From Candidatus Accumulibacter regalis (GTDB lineage: Bacteria; Pseudomonadota; Gammaproteobacteria; Burkholderiales; Rhodocyclaceae), in contig JEMY01000057.1 in assembly GCA_000585075.1 (NCBI GenBank), positions 70,081 through 107,279 of the forward strand: 37,199 nucleotides of DNA. Reading direction: 5' to 3'. A program made the position numbers and the translations under genes. Numbering within the stretch: the first letter of the stretch is position 1; each line of letters opens with the position of its first letter. This document shows, one piece after another, positions 15,517 through 24,245 of this stretch. Below the pieces are notes generated by a model, which saw only the letters and a list, made by a program, of their open reading frames with translations, was not told where the DNA came from and ran no database searches.

Positions 15517-16932
15517 TCAGTTCTCCAACACCCAGGTGTCCTTGGTACCACCACCCTGCGAGGAGTTCACCACCAGCGAACCCTCGCGCAGCGCGACCCG
15601 GGTCAGGCCGCCAGGTACCATGCCGACGCTCTTCCCGGAGAGCACAAAGGGGCGCAGATCGAGGTGCCGCGGAGCGACGCCCGACTCGACAAAGGTCGGG
15701 CAGTTGGACAGCGCCAGTGTCGGCTGGGCAATGTATTTCTCCGGAGCGGCAAGAATGCGCGCGCGGAAGTCCTCGATCTCGGCCTTGGTCGACGCCGGCC
15801 CGACCAGCATCCCGTAGCCGCCGGCGCCATGCACTTCCTTGACCACCAGTTCCGGCAAGTGCGCCAGGACGTACTTGAGATCGTCTGGCTTGCGCAGCAT
15901 CCAGGTGGGAACGTTGTGCAGGGTCGGCTCCTCGCCAAGATAGAAGCGGATCATCTCCGGGACGTAGGGGTAGATCGACTTGTCGTCGGCGACACCGGCG
16001 CCAATGGCGTTGGCCAGATTGACGTTACCCGCCTGATAGGCGCCGAGCAGGCCTGGGACACCAAGCATCGATTCCTTGTTGAACGCCAACGGATCAAGGA
16101 AGTCATCGTCGATCCGGCGGTAGATCACGTCGACTCGCTGCGGGCCCTGCGTCGTGCGCATGAACACTGCCTGCTCCTTGACGAAGAGATCGCGCCCCTC
16201 GACGAGTTCGACTCCCATCTGCTGAGCCAGGAAGCTGTGTTCGAAGTACGCGCTGTTATACGCGCCGGGGGTCAAGACCACGACCGTCGGGTCACTGACC
16301 CCTCTCGGCGCCACGGTGCGCAGGTTTTCCAGCAGCATGTCGGGATAGTGCTGCACCGGCGCAATCATGTGCCGCGAGAAGAGCTCGGGAAAGAGGCGCA
16401 TCATCATCTTGCGGTCTTCGAGCATGTACGAGACGCCCGACGGCACGCGCAGGTTGTCCTCGAGGACGTAGGACTCGCCCGCCCCGGCTCGCACGATATC
16501 GACACCCGCGATGTGGGCGTAGATTCCAGCCGGCAGGTCGACGCCGATCATCTCGCGCCGAAACTGGGCGTTGTTCAGTACCTGCTCGGCCGGAATGTGG
16601 CCGGCGGCGAGAATTTCCTGATCATGGTAAATGTCGTGCAGAAAGGCGTTCAGGGCTTTGACCCGTTGCCACAAGCCGGCCTGCAGGGCCGTCCACTCGG
16701 TCGCCGGGATGATGCGCGGGATGATGTCAAAGGGAATCAGGCGCTCGGTACCGGACTTCTCGCCGTAGACGGCGAAGGTGATGCCCAGGCGATGAAATGC
16801 CGTGTCGGCCTCGGCCCGTTTGCTCGCCAGGCGCTCGGGCGAGGTCGCAGCCAACCAGTCCGCGAAACCCTCGTAATGAGCGCGCAAGTTCCCGTCGGCA
16901 TCGTACATCTCGTTGTAGAAATCTGCATTCAT
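15517..16932 (-). CDS. Circularly permuted ATP-grasp type 2 protein (DUF404/DUF407)
   Basis: 471 residues from the ATG at 16932 (GGTGAG just upstream); a GTG three codons earlier is possible. Typical blocks: TFAVYGEKSGTERLIPFDIIPRII spread over 52-76, FLHDIYHDQEIL, ESYVLEDNLRVPSGVSYMLE (in part), VVLTPGAYNSAYFEHSFLA, and the Gly-rich nucleotide loop GAGGYGMLVG at 369-378 after Lys365. The end carries MVPGGLTRVA and GGGTKDTWV. The family is predicted to be an ATP-dependent amide or peptide ligase with rearranged ATP-grasp topology; substrate unknown. With the alpha-E gene 18 bases downstream it forms a two-gene operon. It is paralogous to the first half of the fused protein at 24246-26804. Confidence 0.88.
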   Translation of the reverse strand: MNADFYNEMYDADGNLRAHYEGFADWLAATSPERLASKRAEADTAFHRLGITFAVYGEKSGTERLIPFDIIPRIIPATEWTALQAGLWQRVKALNAFLHDIYHDQEILAAGHIPAEQVLNNAQFRREMIGVDLPAGIYAHIAGVDIVRAGAGESYVLEDNLRVPSGVSYMLEDRKMMMRLFPELFSRHMIAPVQHYPDMLLENLRTVAPRGVSDPTVVVLTPGAYNSAYFEHSFLAQQMGVELVEGRDLFVKEQAVFMRTTQGPQRVDVIYRRIDDDFLDPLAFNKESMLGVPGLLGAYQAGNVNLANAIGAGVADDKSIYPYVPEMIRFYLGEEPTLHNVPTWMLRKPDDLKYVLAHLPELVVKEVHGAGGYGMLVGPASTKAEIEDFRARILAAPEKYIAQPTLALSNCPTFVESGVAPRHLDLRPFVLSGKSVGMVPGGLTRVALREGSLVVNSSQGGGTKDTWVLEN

Positions 16933-17162
16933 GAGGCTCACCGCCAGTGTGGGTTAGGAATCAACAAGCAGAAACCGTGCCAAACCACTAAAAAGCGTCA
17001 AGCGGGGCGAAGCCGCGCGACGAGGTGCGGGAGACGCCAGCGAAAGGTGCGCGAGACGCTCGTTAACGCACCGTTACGGTGCATGAGGGGCAAGCATCAG
17101 GGTGGCCGAACCAGACCCGCTGTAGTATATTAGCGCTTTCTTATATCTAATCGGGAGCGATC
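16933..17162. promoter_or_regulatory. Divergent control region, ATP-grasp operon versus DUF3365 heme protein
   Basis: 230 bases between two divergent genes. On the plus strand an AT-rich patch at 17121-17150 stands out from the GC-rich background; TATATT at 17126-17131 is a plausible -10, but the -35 position is poor (TGGCCG). A perfect small inverted repeat, GCACCG-TTA-CGGTGC at 17068-17082, lies about 45 bases upstream of that -10 and could be an operator. I cannot identify a clear minus-strand promoter. Confidence 0.35.
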
Positions 17163-17744
17163 ATGAAAGCGTCCACCGCAGCAGTTCTTGCCCTATCACT
17201 CGCCACGGCCACGCAGGCCGTCCGCGCGCAAGATACTGCGGCACTGATGAGCGAAACGCGCAAGACCGCAACGCCGGTCCTGCCAAAGGTGGTGCAGGCA
17301 ATGCAGACAGCCGTTCAGGAACAGGGTCCAGTCGCCGCCATCTCCATCTGCAAGGAACAAGCACCACAATTGCTGCAGGAAATGCGGCAGCAAACCGGCT
17401 GGGCTATCCGCCGCGTCAGCCTCAAGGCGCGCAACGCGACGACGGGCACCCCTGACGCCTGGGAGGCGCGGCAACTGGCTGAATTCAACATCCAGGCGGC
17501 CAACGGCGCCGAGCTGCAGCACCTGGAAGTCGGCGAGATCGTGGTGACCGACAACGGACAACGCCAGTTCCGCTACATGAAAGCACTGCCGGCCATCGCG
17601 GTGTGCCAGACCTGCCACGGCCCCGCTGATTCACTGCCACCCGAACTCAGGGCCGCCCTGGCCAAAGACTACCCGCATGATCGCGCCACCGGCTACGTCG
17701 CTGGCGAGATACGCGGCGCCTTGTCTGTGACACGGCCACTGTAA
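17163..17744 (+). CDS. Secreted DUF3365 (Tll0287-like) heme c protein
   Basis: 193 residues with a Sec signal peptide, cleaved probably after AVRA at residue 22. A DUF3365 domain follows: [14 protein letters not shown], then [20 protein letters not shown] with WEARQLAEF, and the heme motif CQTCHG at 148-153. The family includes the cyanobacterial Tll0287 heme protein and domains used as periplasmic redox or ligand sensors. Here it stands alone without kinase or cyclase, so it is probably a soluble periplasmic heme protein. GGGAGCGATC before the ATG is a good ribosome site. Its neighbours (a divergent ligase operon, glnD downstream) give no functional hint. Confidence 0.85.
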   Translation: MKASTAAVLALSLATATQAVRAQDTAALMSETRKTATPVLPKVVQAMQTAVQEQGPVAAISICKEQAPQLLQEMRQQTGWAIRRVSLKARNATTGTPDAWEARQLAEFNIQAANGAELQHLEVGEIVVTDNGQRQFRYMKALPAIAVCQTCHGPADSLPPELRAALAKDYPHDRATGYVAGEIRGALSVTRPL

Positions 17745-18109
17745 GCCAAGGAAGGCGTCATTCAGACCGCGGCAGCGATGCGGCGGAGCGTCGTCGCCAG
17801 CCGGGCAGGCGTTTTGTGCAGGGTGCCGCGCGGAGGGCGCGCTTCAGTTCGCCGGCGCCGTCGCCGTCGCCCAAGGCAGAGCGTTCCCTACCTGCCAACG
17901 GTGGCGGCCGGAAATCCGCGCACGAATCTTGCTTACCGTTAAGACAGGGCATTTGCCGCGCCCCCTTGGGCTGCGCTAGCCGCGCTGATCGCACTGATCG
18001 CGCTAAAGCCAGGCCCTGGCGGGCCACCCTGATTAGCGAAAGACGAGATGAGAACAGCGACGATTTTTCCCTGGCCCGCGCCCTCGCCCAGGTCGGCCGG
18101 GCAAGAGCG
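17745..18109. other. 365-base gap upstream of glnD
   Basis: The glnD reading frame stays open through much of this gap (back to 17816), but the extra 98 codons encode a low-quality Arg/Ala/Pro-rich stretch not expected in GlnD. An opposite-strand open frame is also not protein-like. A short tandem repeat-like stretch, CTGATCGCACTGATCGCGCT, lies near 17985-18004. No confident promoter or terminator is visible. Confidence 0.4.
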
Positions 18110-20710
18110 ATGAGCGCCGACAGCGACGCCCCAGGCGCGCTTGTCAGCGCCTTCAAGAAGCGCCTCCAGGACGGGCAAAGGGCGAGCGGAGAGCAGTTCC
18201 TGGCCGCGGGAGACGCTCTCCACCTGCTCCACGAGCGCTGCCACACGATCGACGCGGTCCTCTGCGAGCTCTGGCACGGTCTGCACCTGCCGCCCACGCT
18301 GGCGCTGCTTGCCGTAGGCGGTTACGGACGAGGCGAGCTGTACCCGGCTTCCGACATCGATCTCTTGGTTCTTCTCCCTGAGCAAGCCGACGATGCCCTG
18401 TCGACAAAGCTCGAACGCCTGGTCTGCCTGCTCTGGGACATTGGCCTGGACACCGGCCACAGCGTGCGCACCATCGAGCAGTGCCTGGAGCAGGCCGCCG
18501 GAAACATCACCGTACGCACGGCGATGATCGAAGCGCGCCTGCTGACCGGCAGCGCGCCGCTCTTCGCCGACTTTTCGCTGCGTCTAAGCCGCGACATGAA
18601 CGCTGCCGATTTTTTCCAGAACAAACGAATCGAGCAGGAGGACCGTCACCAGCGATTCGCCGACACACCCTACAGCCTGGAGGCGAACTGCAAGGAAGGG
18701 CCGGGGGGCCTGCGCGACCTGCAGGCGATTCTGTGGATCACGCAAGCGGCCGGCTATGGCCGGTGCTGGAAGGACCTCGCACAACGTGGCTTCATCACGC
18801 CAGACGAGGAGAAGCTTCTGGAAGACAGCGAGGCCTTCCTGCGCGGGCTGCGCACGCGCCTGCACCTGCTCGCCGGACGCCGTGAAGATCGCCTGCTCTT
18901 CGAGTACCAGACGGCGCTGGCCGAGCAGCTCGGCTTCAAGGCCACGAACACCCGCCGCGCCAGCGAGCAACTAATGCAGCTGTACTACCGGCGAGCGAAA
19001 ACGGTACTGCAGATCAACGCCATCCTGCTCCAGAACATCGGCGCGGCGCTCGTGCCCCCTCGGCAGGAACCACCGCAGCCGATCAACGAACGTTTCCAGA
19101 ATGCGCACGAATTGCTCGACGTGGTGCACGAGGAGGTTTTCAGCGACGCCCCGCAGGCCATCCTCGAAGCTTTTCTCCTCCTCCAGCAACACGCGGGCCT
19201 GCACGGCATGACCGCCCGTGCGCAGCGTGCCCTGTGGCGAGCCCGCACCCTGATCGATGAGGATTTCCGGCAGCAGCCGGCCAACCGTACTCATTTTCTC
19301 GAGCTATTCACCTACGGTCATCGCCTGACACAGACCTTGCGCCGGATGAACCAGCTGGGTGTCCTCGGTCGCTACCTGCCGAATTTTGGACGCGTTGTCG
19401 GGCAAATGCAGCACGACCTCTTTCACGTGTATACCGTTGATCAACACATTCTGCAGGTGATACGCCGATTAAGACGGTTCACGATGGAGGAATTCGCGCA
19501 CGAATACCCGCTCTGCAGCCGCCTGATCAGCGACTTCGGCAATCCCTGGGTGTTGTACATCGCCGCGCTCTTTCATGACATTGCCAAGGGGCGCGGCGGC
19601 GATCACTCGGAACTCGGCGAGGCCGATGCGCGGCAGTTCTGCTCGCTCCACGGCCTCGCCGAAGAGGAGGGCGAGCTGGTCGTCTGGCTGGTCGGACAGC
19701 ACCTGCTGATGTCCCGAACAGCGCAAAAGCAGGACATCTCCGACCCGGCCGTGATTTCTCGATTCGCCGCCATCATCGGCGACGAACGGCGTCTCGTCGC
19801 CCTCTATCTGTTGACCGTCGCCGACATCCGCGGCACCAGCCCGAAGGTCTGGAATGCGTGGAAGGGCCAGTTGCTCGAACAGCTGTTCAGTGCCAGCCGG
19901 CGACACCTTCTGTCGAGCGAGGCACCGCCAATGGCCGAGGGTGTCATTGTCCAGCGACAGCAGGAAGCGCGGCGCCTGATGCGCTTGTTCGCACTTCCCG
20001 AAACGATCCATGAACGCCTCTGGGAACAGGTCGACACGGTGTATTTCCTGCGCCAGTCGGCCGAGGAAATAGCCTGGCACGCGCGCGTCCTCTACGACCA
20101 ACGGCACGCCGACAAGCCGCTGGTCAAGGCGCGCCTCAGCCCCCTCGGCGGCGGCCTCGAGGTGATGGTCTATACGCACGACCAGCGCGACCTGTTCGTA
20201 CGCCTGGTCGGCTTCTTCAGCCGCGCGGCCTACAGCATCGCCGACGCCAAGATCCACACTACCCGTGATGGCTACGCCCTCGACACCTTCGTCCTGCTCG
20301 ACGTCGGTGATCGCGGCAGCAATCGGGCAATGATCAGTTACATCGAGCACGAACTGCTCGAACGCCTTTCCGGGTCAGCGCCGGCCGACATACCCGGCGG
20401 TGGACGCGTCTCGCGTCAGGTCAGGCACTTCCCGCTGCAGCCGCAGGTAACCATCCAGCCGCTGGTCAGCCTCGAACCCGACGAGACCGGAAAGCTCTTC
20501 GTGCTCACCGTCGTCGCCGCCGATCGCCCCGGTTTGCTGTTCCTCATCGCGACGCAACTGGCAGCCCATGGCGCCAATCTGCATACCGCCAAGATTGCCA
20601 CGCTCGGCGAACGTGTCGAAGACACTTTCCTGATCAGCGGCAGCCATCTCGAGGACAGCGCAGGGCGTGTCAAACTGGAGGCTGATCTGCTCAAGGAGTT
20701 GCAGATTTGA
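18110..20710 (+). CDS. glnD: Bifunctional [protein-PII] uridylyltransferase / uridylyl-removing enzyme GlnD
   Basis: 866 residues from the ATG at 18110, close to the usual 850-890. The nucleotidyltransferase motif GGYGRGELYP with SDIDLLVL is at 70-87 (Asp82, Asp84 as metal ligands); NCKEGPGGLRDLQ follows at about 193-205; the HD hydrolase motif is LFHDIAKGRGGDHSELG with His489-Asp490; two ACT domains end the protein (about 680-765 and 790-866), the second with LTVVAADRPGLLFLIA. GlnD uridylylates PII when glutamine is low and removes UMP when it is high, thus controlling GlnB/GlnK, GlnE and NtrB. No strong ribosome site is visible (GGGCAAGAGCG), so the start is less certain than the identity. 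Confidence 0.93.
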   Translation: MSADSDAPGALVSAFKKRLQDGQRASGEQFLAAGDALHLLHERCHTIDAVLCELWHGLHLPPTLALLAVGGYGRGELYPASDIDLLVLLPEQADDALSTKLERLVCLLWDIGLDTGHSVRTIEQCLEQAAGNITVRTAMIEARLLTGSAPLFADFSLRLSRDMNAADFFQNKRIEQEDRHQRFADTPYSLEANCKEGPGGLRDLQAILWITQAAGYGRCWKDLAQRGFITPDEEKLLEDSEAFLRGLRTRLHLLAGRREDRLLFEYQTALAEQLGFKATNTRRASEQLMQLYYRRAKTVLQINAILLQNIGAALVPPRQEPPQPINERFQNAHELLDVVHEEVFSDAPQAILEAFLLLQQHAGLHGMTARAQRALWRARTLIDEDFRQQPANRTHFLELFTYGHRLTQTLRRMNQLGVLGRYLPNFGRVVGQMQHDLFHVYTVDQHILQVIRRLRRFTMEEFAHEYPLCSRLISDFGNPWVLYIAALFHDIAKGRGGDHSELGEADARQFCSLHGLAEEEGELVVWLVGQHLLMSRTAQKQDISDPAVISRFAAIIGDERRLVALYLLTVADIRGTSPKVWNAWKGQLLEQLFSASRRHLLSSEAPPMAEGVIVQRQQEARRLMRLFALPETIHERLWEQVDTVYFLRQSAEEIAWHARVLYDQRHADKPLVKARLSPLGGGLEVMVYTHDQRDLFVRLVGFFSRAAYSIADAKIHTTRDGYALDTFVLLDVGDRGSNRAMISYIEHELLERLSGSAPADIPGGGRVSRQVRHFPLQPQVTIQPLVSLEPDETGKLFVLTVVAADRPGLLFLIATQLAAHGANLHTAKIATLGERVEDTFLISGSHLEDSAGRVKLEADLLKELQI

Positions 20711-20810
20711 CGCCCCCACTGCGCCTCCTCCACCCTGTCCGCCGCCAACGCCGCGCCACGGTGCATGCCGCCTTTCTTGAACTTTCCCCGCCTCTGTCCT
20801 GGAGCTGACC

Positions 20811-23800
20811 GTGTCCATTCATGTTGCCCTCAATCACGTCACACATTACCGCTATGACCGCCCGATCAGCCTGGCACCGCAGGTTGTCCGCTTGCGGCCC
20901 GCTCCGCATTCGCGCACCCCTATCCTGAGCTACTCGCTGAAAGTGACGCCGGCACAGCACTTCATCAACTGGCAGCAGGACCCGCAGGCAAACTATCTGG
21001 CGCGCCTCGTATTCCCCAAGAAAACCAGCGAGTTTTGCATTGAAGTCGATCTGGTGGCCGAGATGTCGGTGATCAACCCCTTCGACTTCTTCCCCGAGCC
21101 CTACGCCGCAACATTTCCGTTCAAGTACGAGGCCTGGCAGCGCGAAGAGCTCGAACCCTATCTCGCACCCTTGCCGCTGACCCCATTGCTGGCCGACTTC
21201 CTGGCCACCGTCCCCAGGGCGCCGCGCGCCAGCGTCGATTTCCTGGTCGATCTCAACCAGCGGGTGCAGGGCAAGGTCGGTTACGTCATCCGCCTCGAGG
21301 CCGGCGTGCAGACCCCCGAGGAGACGCTCGGACTGGCGCTCGGCTCGTGTCGCGACTCGGCCTGGTTGCTGGTCCAGGTGCTGCGCAATCTCGGCCTGGC
21401 GGCGCGCTTCGTTTCCGGCTACCTGATTCAGTTGGTACCCGACGTGAAGTCACTCGACGGGCCTTCGGGAACCGATCACGACTTCACCGATCTGCACGCC
21501 TGGTGCGAGGTGTATCTGCCCGGAGCCGGCTGGATTGGGCTCGACCCGACCTCGGGCCTTTTCGCTGGCGAGGGACACATTCCACTCGCCTGTTCGCCGC
21601 AACCGTCTTCGGCGTCGCCGATCACCGGCCTGACCGAGAAGTGCGAATGCCAGTTCGAGCACCGCATGCAAATCGAACGCGTCTGGGAAGCACCCCGGGT
21701 GACCCGCCCGTACAGCGACGCGCAGTGGCAGCAGATCGAGGCTCTCGGCCATCAGATCGACGCCGACCTCGTCCGTGATGACGTGCGCCTGACCATGGGC
21801 GGCGAACCGACTTTCGTTTCCATCGACGACCACGACGGCCCGGAATGGAATACCGAAGCGCTCGGCCCGACGAAAAGGGTTCGCGCCGCGGAGATCTTTC
21901 GCCGCTTGCGGGAAAAGTATGCCGCACACGGACTGCAACACTTCGGTCAGGGCAAATGGTACCCGGGAGAGCAATTGCCACGCTGGTCGCTGAACTGTTT
22001 CTGGCGACGTGACGGGCAGCCGCTGTGGATCAATCCGGCCCTCTACGCCGACGAAAACCAGGACTACGGTGCCGACGAACAACTTGCCGGGCGCTTCCTG
22101 CGCCGACTCGCCGAGCACCTGGCAATCGATCCGACCTATGTCTTCGCCGCCTACGAGGACGTCTACTATCACCTGTGGCGAGAAGACCGGCTGCCGGTCA
22201 ACGTCGACCCCTTCGACGCCCGCCTCGACGATGCGCTGGAGCGCAAGCGCCTGGCCCAGGTTTTCCGCCAGGGACTCGATCAGGTCGTCGGTCACGTGCT
22301 GCCACTGAAGGCCCGCCCACGGGGGGGCTGGCAAAGCGGCCCATGGTACCTGCGCGGTGGGCGCTGCTACCTGGTCCCCGGCGACTCGCCGGTCGGCTAT
22401 CGACTGCCGCTCGATTCGCAGCCCTGGGTGGCCAAAGCGGACTATCCCTACGTGCACGCTCCCGACCCCACGCAGACTTTCCCGGCGCTGCGCCCGGCCA
22501 GCGACATTCGCGCGCAGTTCGCCGTCAGCCGCAGCCTCGGACTGCCGGCCGTCAACGCCGCGGTGAGCGGTGCGGCCTTTGCCGAGAAGGCGCGGGAAGA
22601 CGTCGCCGAGGCGCTTGCCCGAGCCACCGAGGCCCCCGACCGCGCTGACGAAACCGCACCGGGAGACGGCGAGTCGGCGACTCTGGTCACCCGGACCTCG
22701 GTTTCGGCGCAGGCGCGCAAGGGCGTGCTCTACATTTTCATGCCGCCAACCGAGACGCTCGACGACTATCTCGAACTGCTTGGCGCCGTCGAAGCGACCG
22801 CCGAAGCGCTCGCCTCACCGGTCATCGTCGAAGGCTACGAGCCGCCCAGCGATCCGCGCCTGACCAACTTCCGGGTCACCCCGGATCCCGGTGTGATCGA
22901 GGTCAACATCCAGCCGTCAGCGACCTGGGACGAACTCGTCGCCCGCACGACGCATCTCTACGACGCCGCCCACCTGTCGCGACTGTGTACCGAAAAATTC
23001 ATGCTCGACGGCCGCCACACCGGTACCGGCGGCGGCAACCACTTCGTCTTTGGTGGCGCAACGACGCTCGACTCACCTTTCCTGCGCCGGCCCGATCTGT
23101 TGCGCAGCCTGATCAGCTACTGGCACAACCATCCATCGCTCTCCTACCTGTTCTCGGGTCTGTTCATCGGCCCGACCAGCCAGTCGCCGCGCGTCGACGA
23201 GGCGCGCAACGATTCGGTGTACGAACTGGAGATCGCCTTCAGTCAGTTGCCCAAGGCGACCGCCGACGCCAGCGAATGCGTCGCCCCCTGGGTCATCGAC
23301 AGGGCGCTGCGCAATCTGCTCATCGACTCGACCGGCAATACGCATCGCGCCGAGTTCTGCATCGACAAGCTGTACTCGCCTGACGGCGCCACCGGCCGAC
23401 TCGGCTTGCTCGAAATGCGGGCCTTTGAAATGCCCCCGCACGCGCGCATGTCGCTGGCCCAGCAACTGCTGTTGCGGGCGCTGATCGCCCACTTCTGGCG
23501 TACGCCCTACGCACCCGGGCGACTGGTCCGCTGGGGTACCGAACTGCACGATCGCTTCATGCTGCCGCACTTCGTGAAGCAGGACTTCGACGACGTCATC
23601 GCCGACCTCGGCGGTGCCGGCTATGCGCTCGACAGTGCGTGGTTCGCGCCGCATTTCGAATTCCGCTTCCCGGCGCATGGCCGTATTTCGGCATTGGGGA
23701 TGGAACTGGAATTGCGCCATGCGCTCGAACCCTGGCATGTGATGGGCGAACAGGGCGCGATCGGCGGCACCGCGCGCTACGTAGACTCCTCGCTCGAACG

Positions 23801-24206
23801 CCTGCAGGTCAAGCTGACCGGCATGGCCAGTGACCGCTATGTCCTCGCCTGCAACGGCCGCACGGTGCCGCTGCGGTCGACCGGCAAGGTCGGCGAGTAT
23901 GTCGCCGGCGTTCGCTACCGGGCCTGGAACCCGCCCTCGGCGCTGCATCCGACGATCGGCGTGCACGTGCCTCTCGTTTTCGACCTGGTCGACACCTGGA
24001 TGAAGCGCTCGCTCGCCGGCTGCCAATACCACGTCGAGCACCCCGGCGGTCGCAACCCCGATCGTTACCCGGTCAACGCCAACGAAGCCGAGGGGCGACG
24101 CCTGGCACGCTTCACGGCTTTCGGTCATACGCCCGGCGCGATCGAGGTGCAGGCAGCACCGAACAATACTGGCTTCCCGTTTACGCTAGACTTGCGGCGC
24201 TCCTGA
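20811..24206 (+). CDS. Large transglutaminase-fold protein with DUF2126 C-terminal region
   Basis: 1131 residues, GTG start with GGAG 6 bases upstream. The N-terminal part (1-290) is a transglutaminase-like cysteine protease domain preceded by the usual beta-rich region (HVTHYRYDRPISLAPQVVRL). Its triad is complete: Cys180 in GSCRDSAW, His229 in LHAWCEVYLP, Asp245 in GLDPTSG. Residues about 320-1131 are DUF2126, with LTMGGEPTFVSIDD, GKWYPGEQLPRWSLN, FMLDGRHTGTGGGNHFVFGG in part and NPDRYPVNANEAEGRRLARF. Such proteins always travel with the alpha-E / permuted ATP-grasp set; peptide hydrolysis or transpeptidation in an unknown pathway is the proposed role. The gene starts 100 bases after glnD. 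Confidence 0.88.
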   Translation: MSIHVALNHVTHYRYDRPISLAPQVVRLRPAPHSRTPILSYSLKVTPAQHFINWQQDPQANYLARLVFPKKTSEFCIEVDLVAEMSVINPFDFFPEPYAATFPFKYEAWQREELEPYLAPLPLTPLLADFLATVPRAPRASVDFLVDLNQRVQGKVGYVIRLEAGVQTPEETLGLALGSCRDSAWLLVQVLRNLGLAARFVSGYLIQLVPDVKSLDGPSGTDHDFTDLHAWCEVYLPGAGWIGLDPTSGLFAGEGHIPLACSPQPSSASPITGLTEKCECQFEHRMQIERVWEAPRVTRPYSDAQWQQIEALGHQIDADLVRDDVRLTMGGEPTFVSIDDHDGPEWNTEALGPTKRVRAAEIFRRLREKYAAHGLQHFGQGKWYPGEQLPRWSLNCFWRRDGQPLWINPALYADENQDYGADEQLAGRFLRRLAEHLAIDPTYVFAAYEDVYYHLWREDRLPVNVDPFDARLDDALERKRLAQVFRQGLDQVVGHVLPLKARPRGGWQSGPWYLRGGRCYLVPGDSPVGYRLPLDSQPWVAKADYPYVHAPDPTQTFPALRPASDIRAQFAVSRSLGLPAVNAAVSGAAFAEKAREDVAEALARATEAPDRADETAPGDGESATLVTRTSVSAQARKGVLYIFMPPTETLDDYLELLGAVEATAEALASPVIVEGYEPPSDPRLTNFRVTPDPGVIEVNIQPSATWDELVARTTHLYDAAHLSRLCTEKFMLDGRHTGTGGGNHFVFGGATTLDSPFLRRPDLLRSLISYWHNHPSLSYLFSGLFIGPTSQSPRVDEARNDSVYELEIAFSQLPKATADASECVAPWVIDRALRNLLIDSTGNTHRAEFCIDKLYSPDGATGRLGLLEMRAFEMPPHARMSLAQQLLLRALIAHFWRTPYAPGRLVRWGTELHDRFMLPHFVKQDFDDVIADLGGAGYALDSAWFAPHFEFRFPAHGRISALGMELELRHALEPWHVMGEQGAIGGTARYVDSSLERLQVKLTGMASDRYVLACNGRTVPLRSTGKVGEYVAGVRYRAWNPPSALHPTIGVHVPLVFDLVDTWMKRSLAGCQYHVEHPGGRNPDRYPVNANEAEGRRLARFTAFGHTPGAIEVQAAPNNTGFPFTLDLRRS

Positions 24207-24214
24207 AACCAGCT

Positions 24215-24235
24215 GGCCCGGGGTACTCCCGGGCC
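24215..24235 (+). terminator. GC-rich hairpin between DUF2126 gene and fused ligase gene (attenuator-like)
   Basis: Arms GGCCCGGG (24215-24222) and CCCGGGCC (24228-24235) are perfectly complementary with loop GTACT, starting 9 bases after the upstream stop. A T-rich stretch TGTTCATTTG follows and runs straight into the next ATG at 24246. It may act as an intrinsic (partial) terminator or as a structure controlling translation, since no Shine-Dalgarno sequence is visible for the next gene. Confidence 0.45.
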
Positions 24236-24245
24236 TGTTCATTTG

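Noticed and set aside
17816-18109. 98-codon N-terminal extension of GlnD
   Set aside because: The stretch is Arg/Ala/Pro-rich, unlike GlnD, and the ATG at 18110 gives the usual family length.
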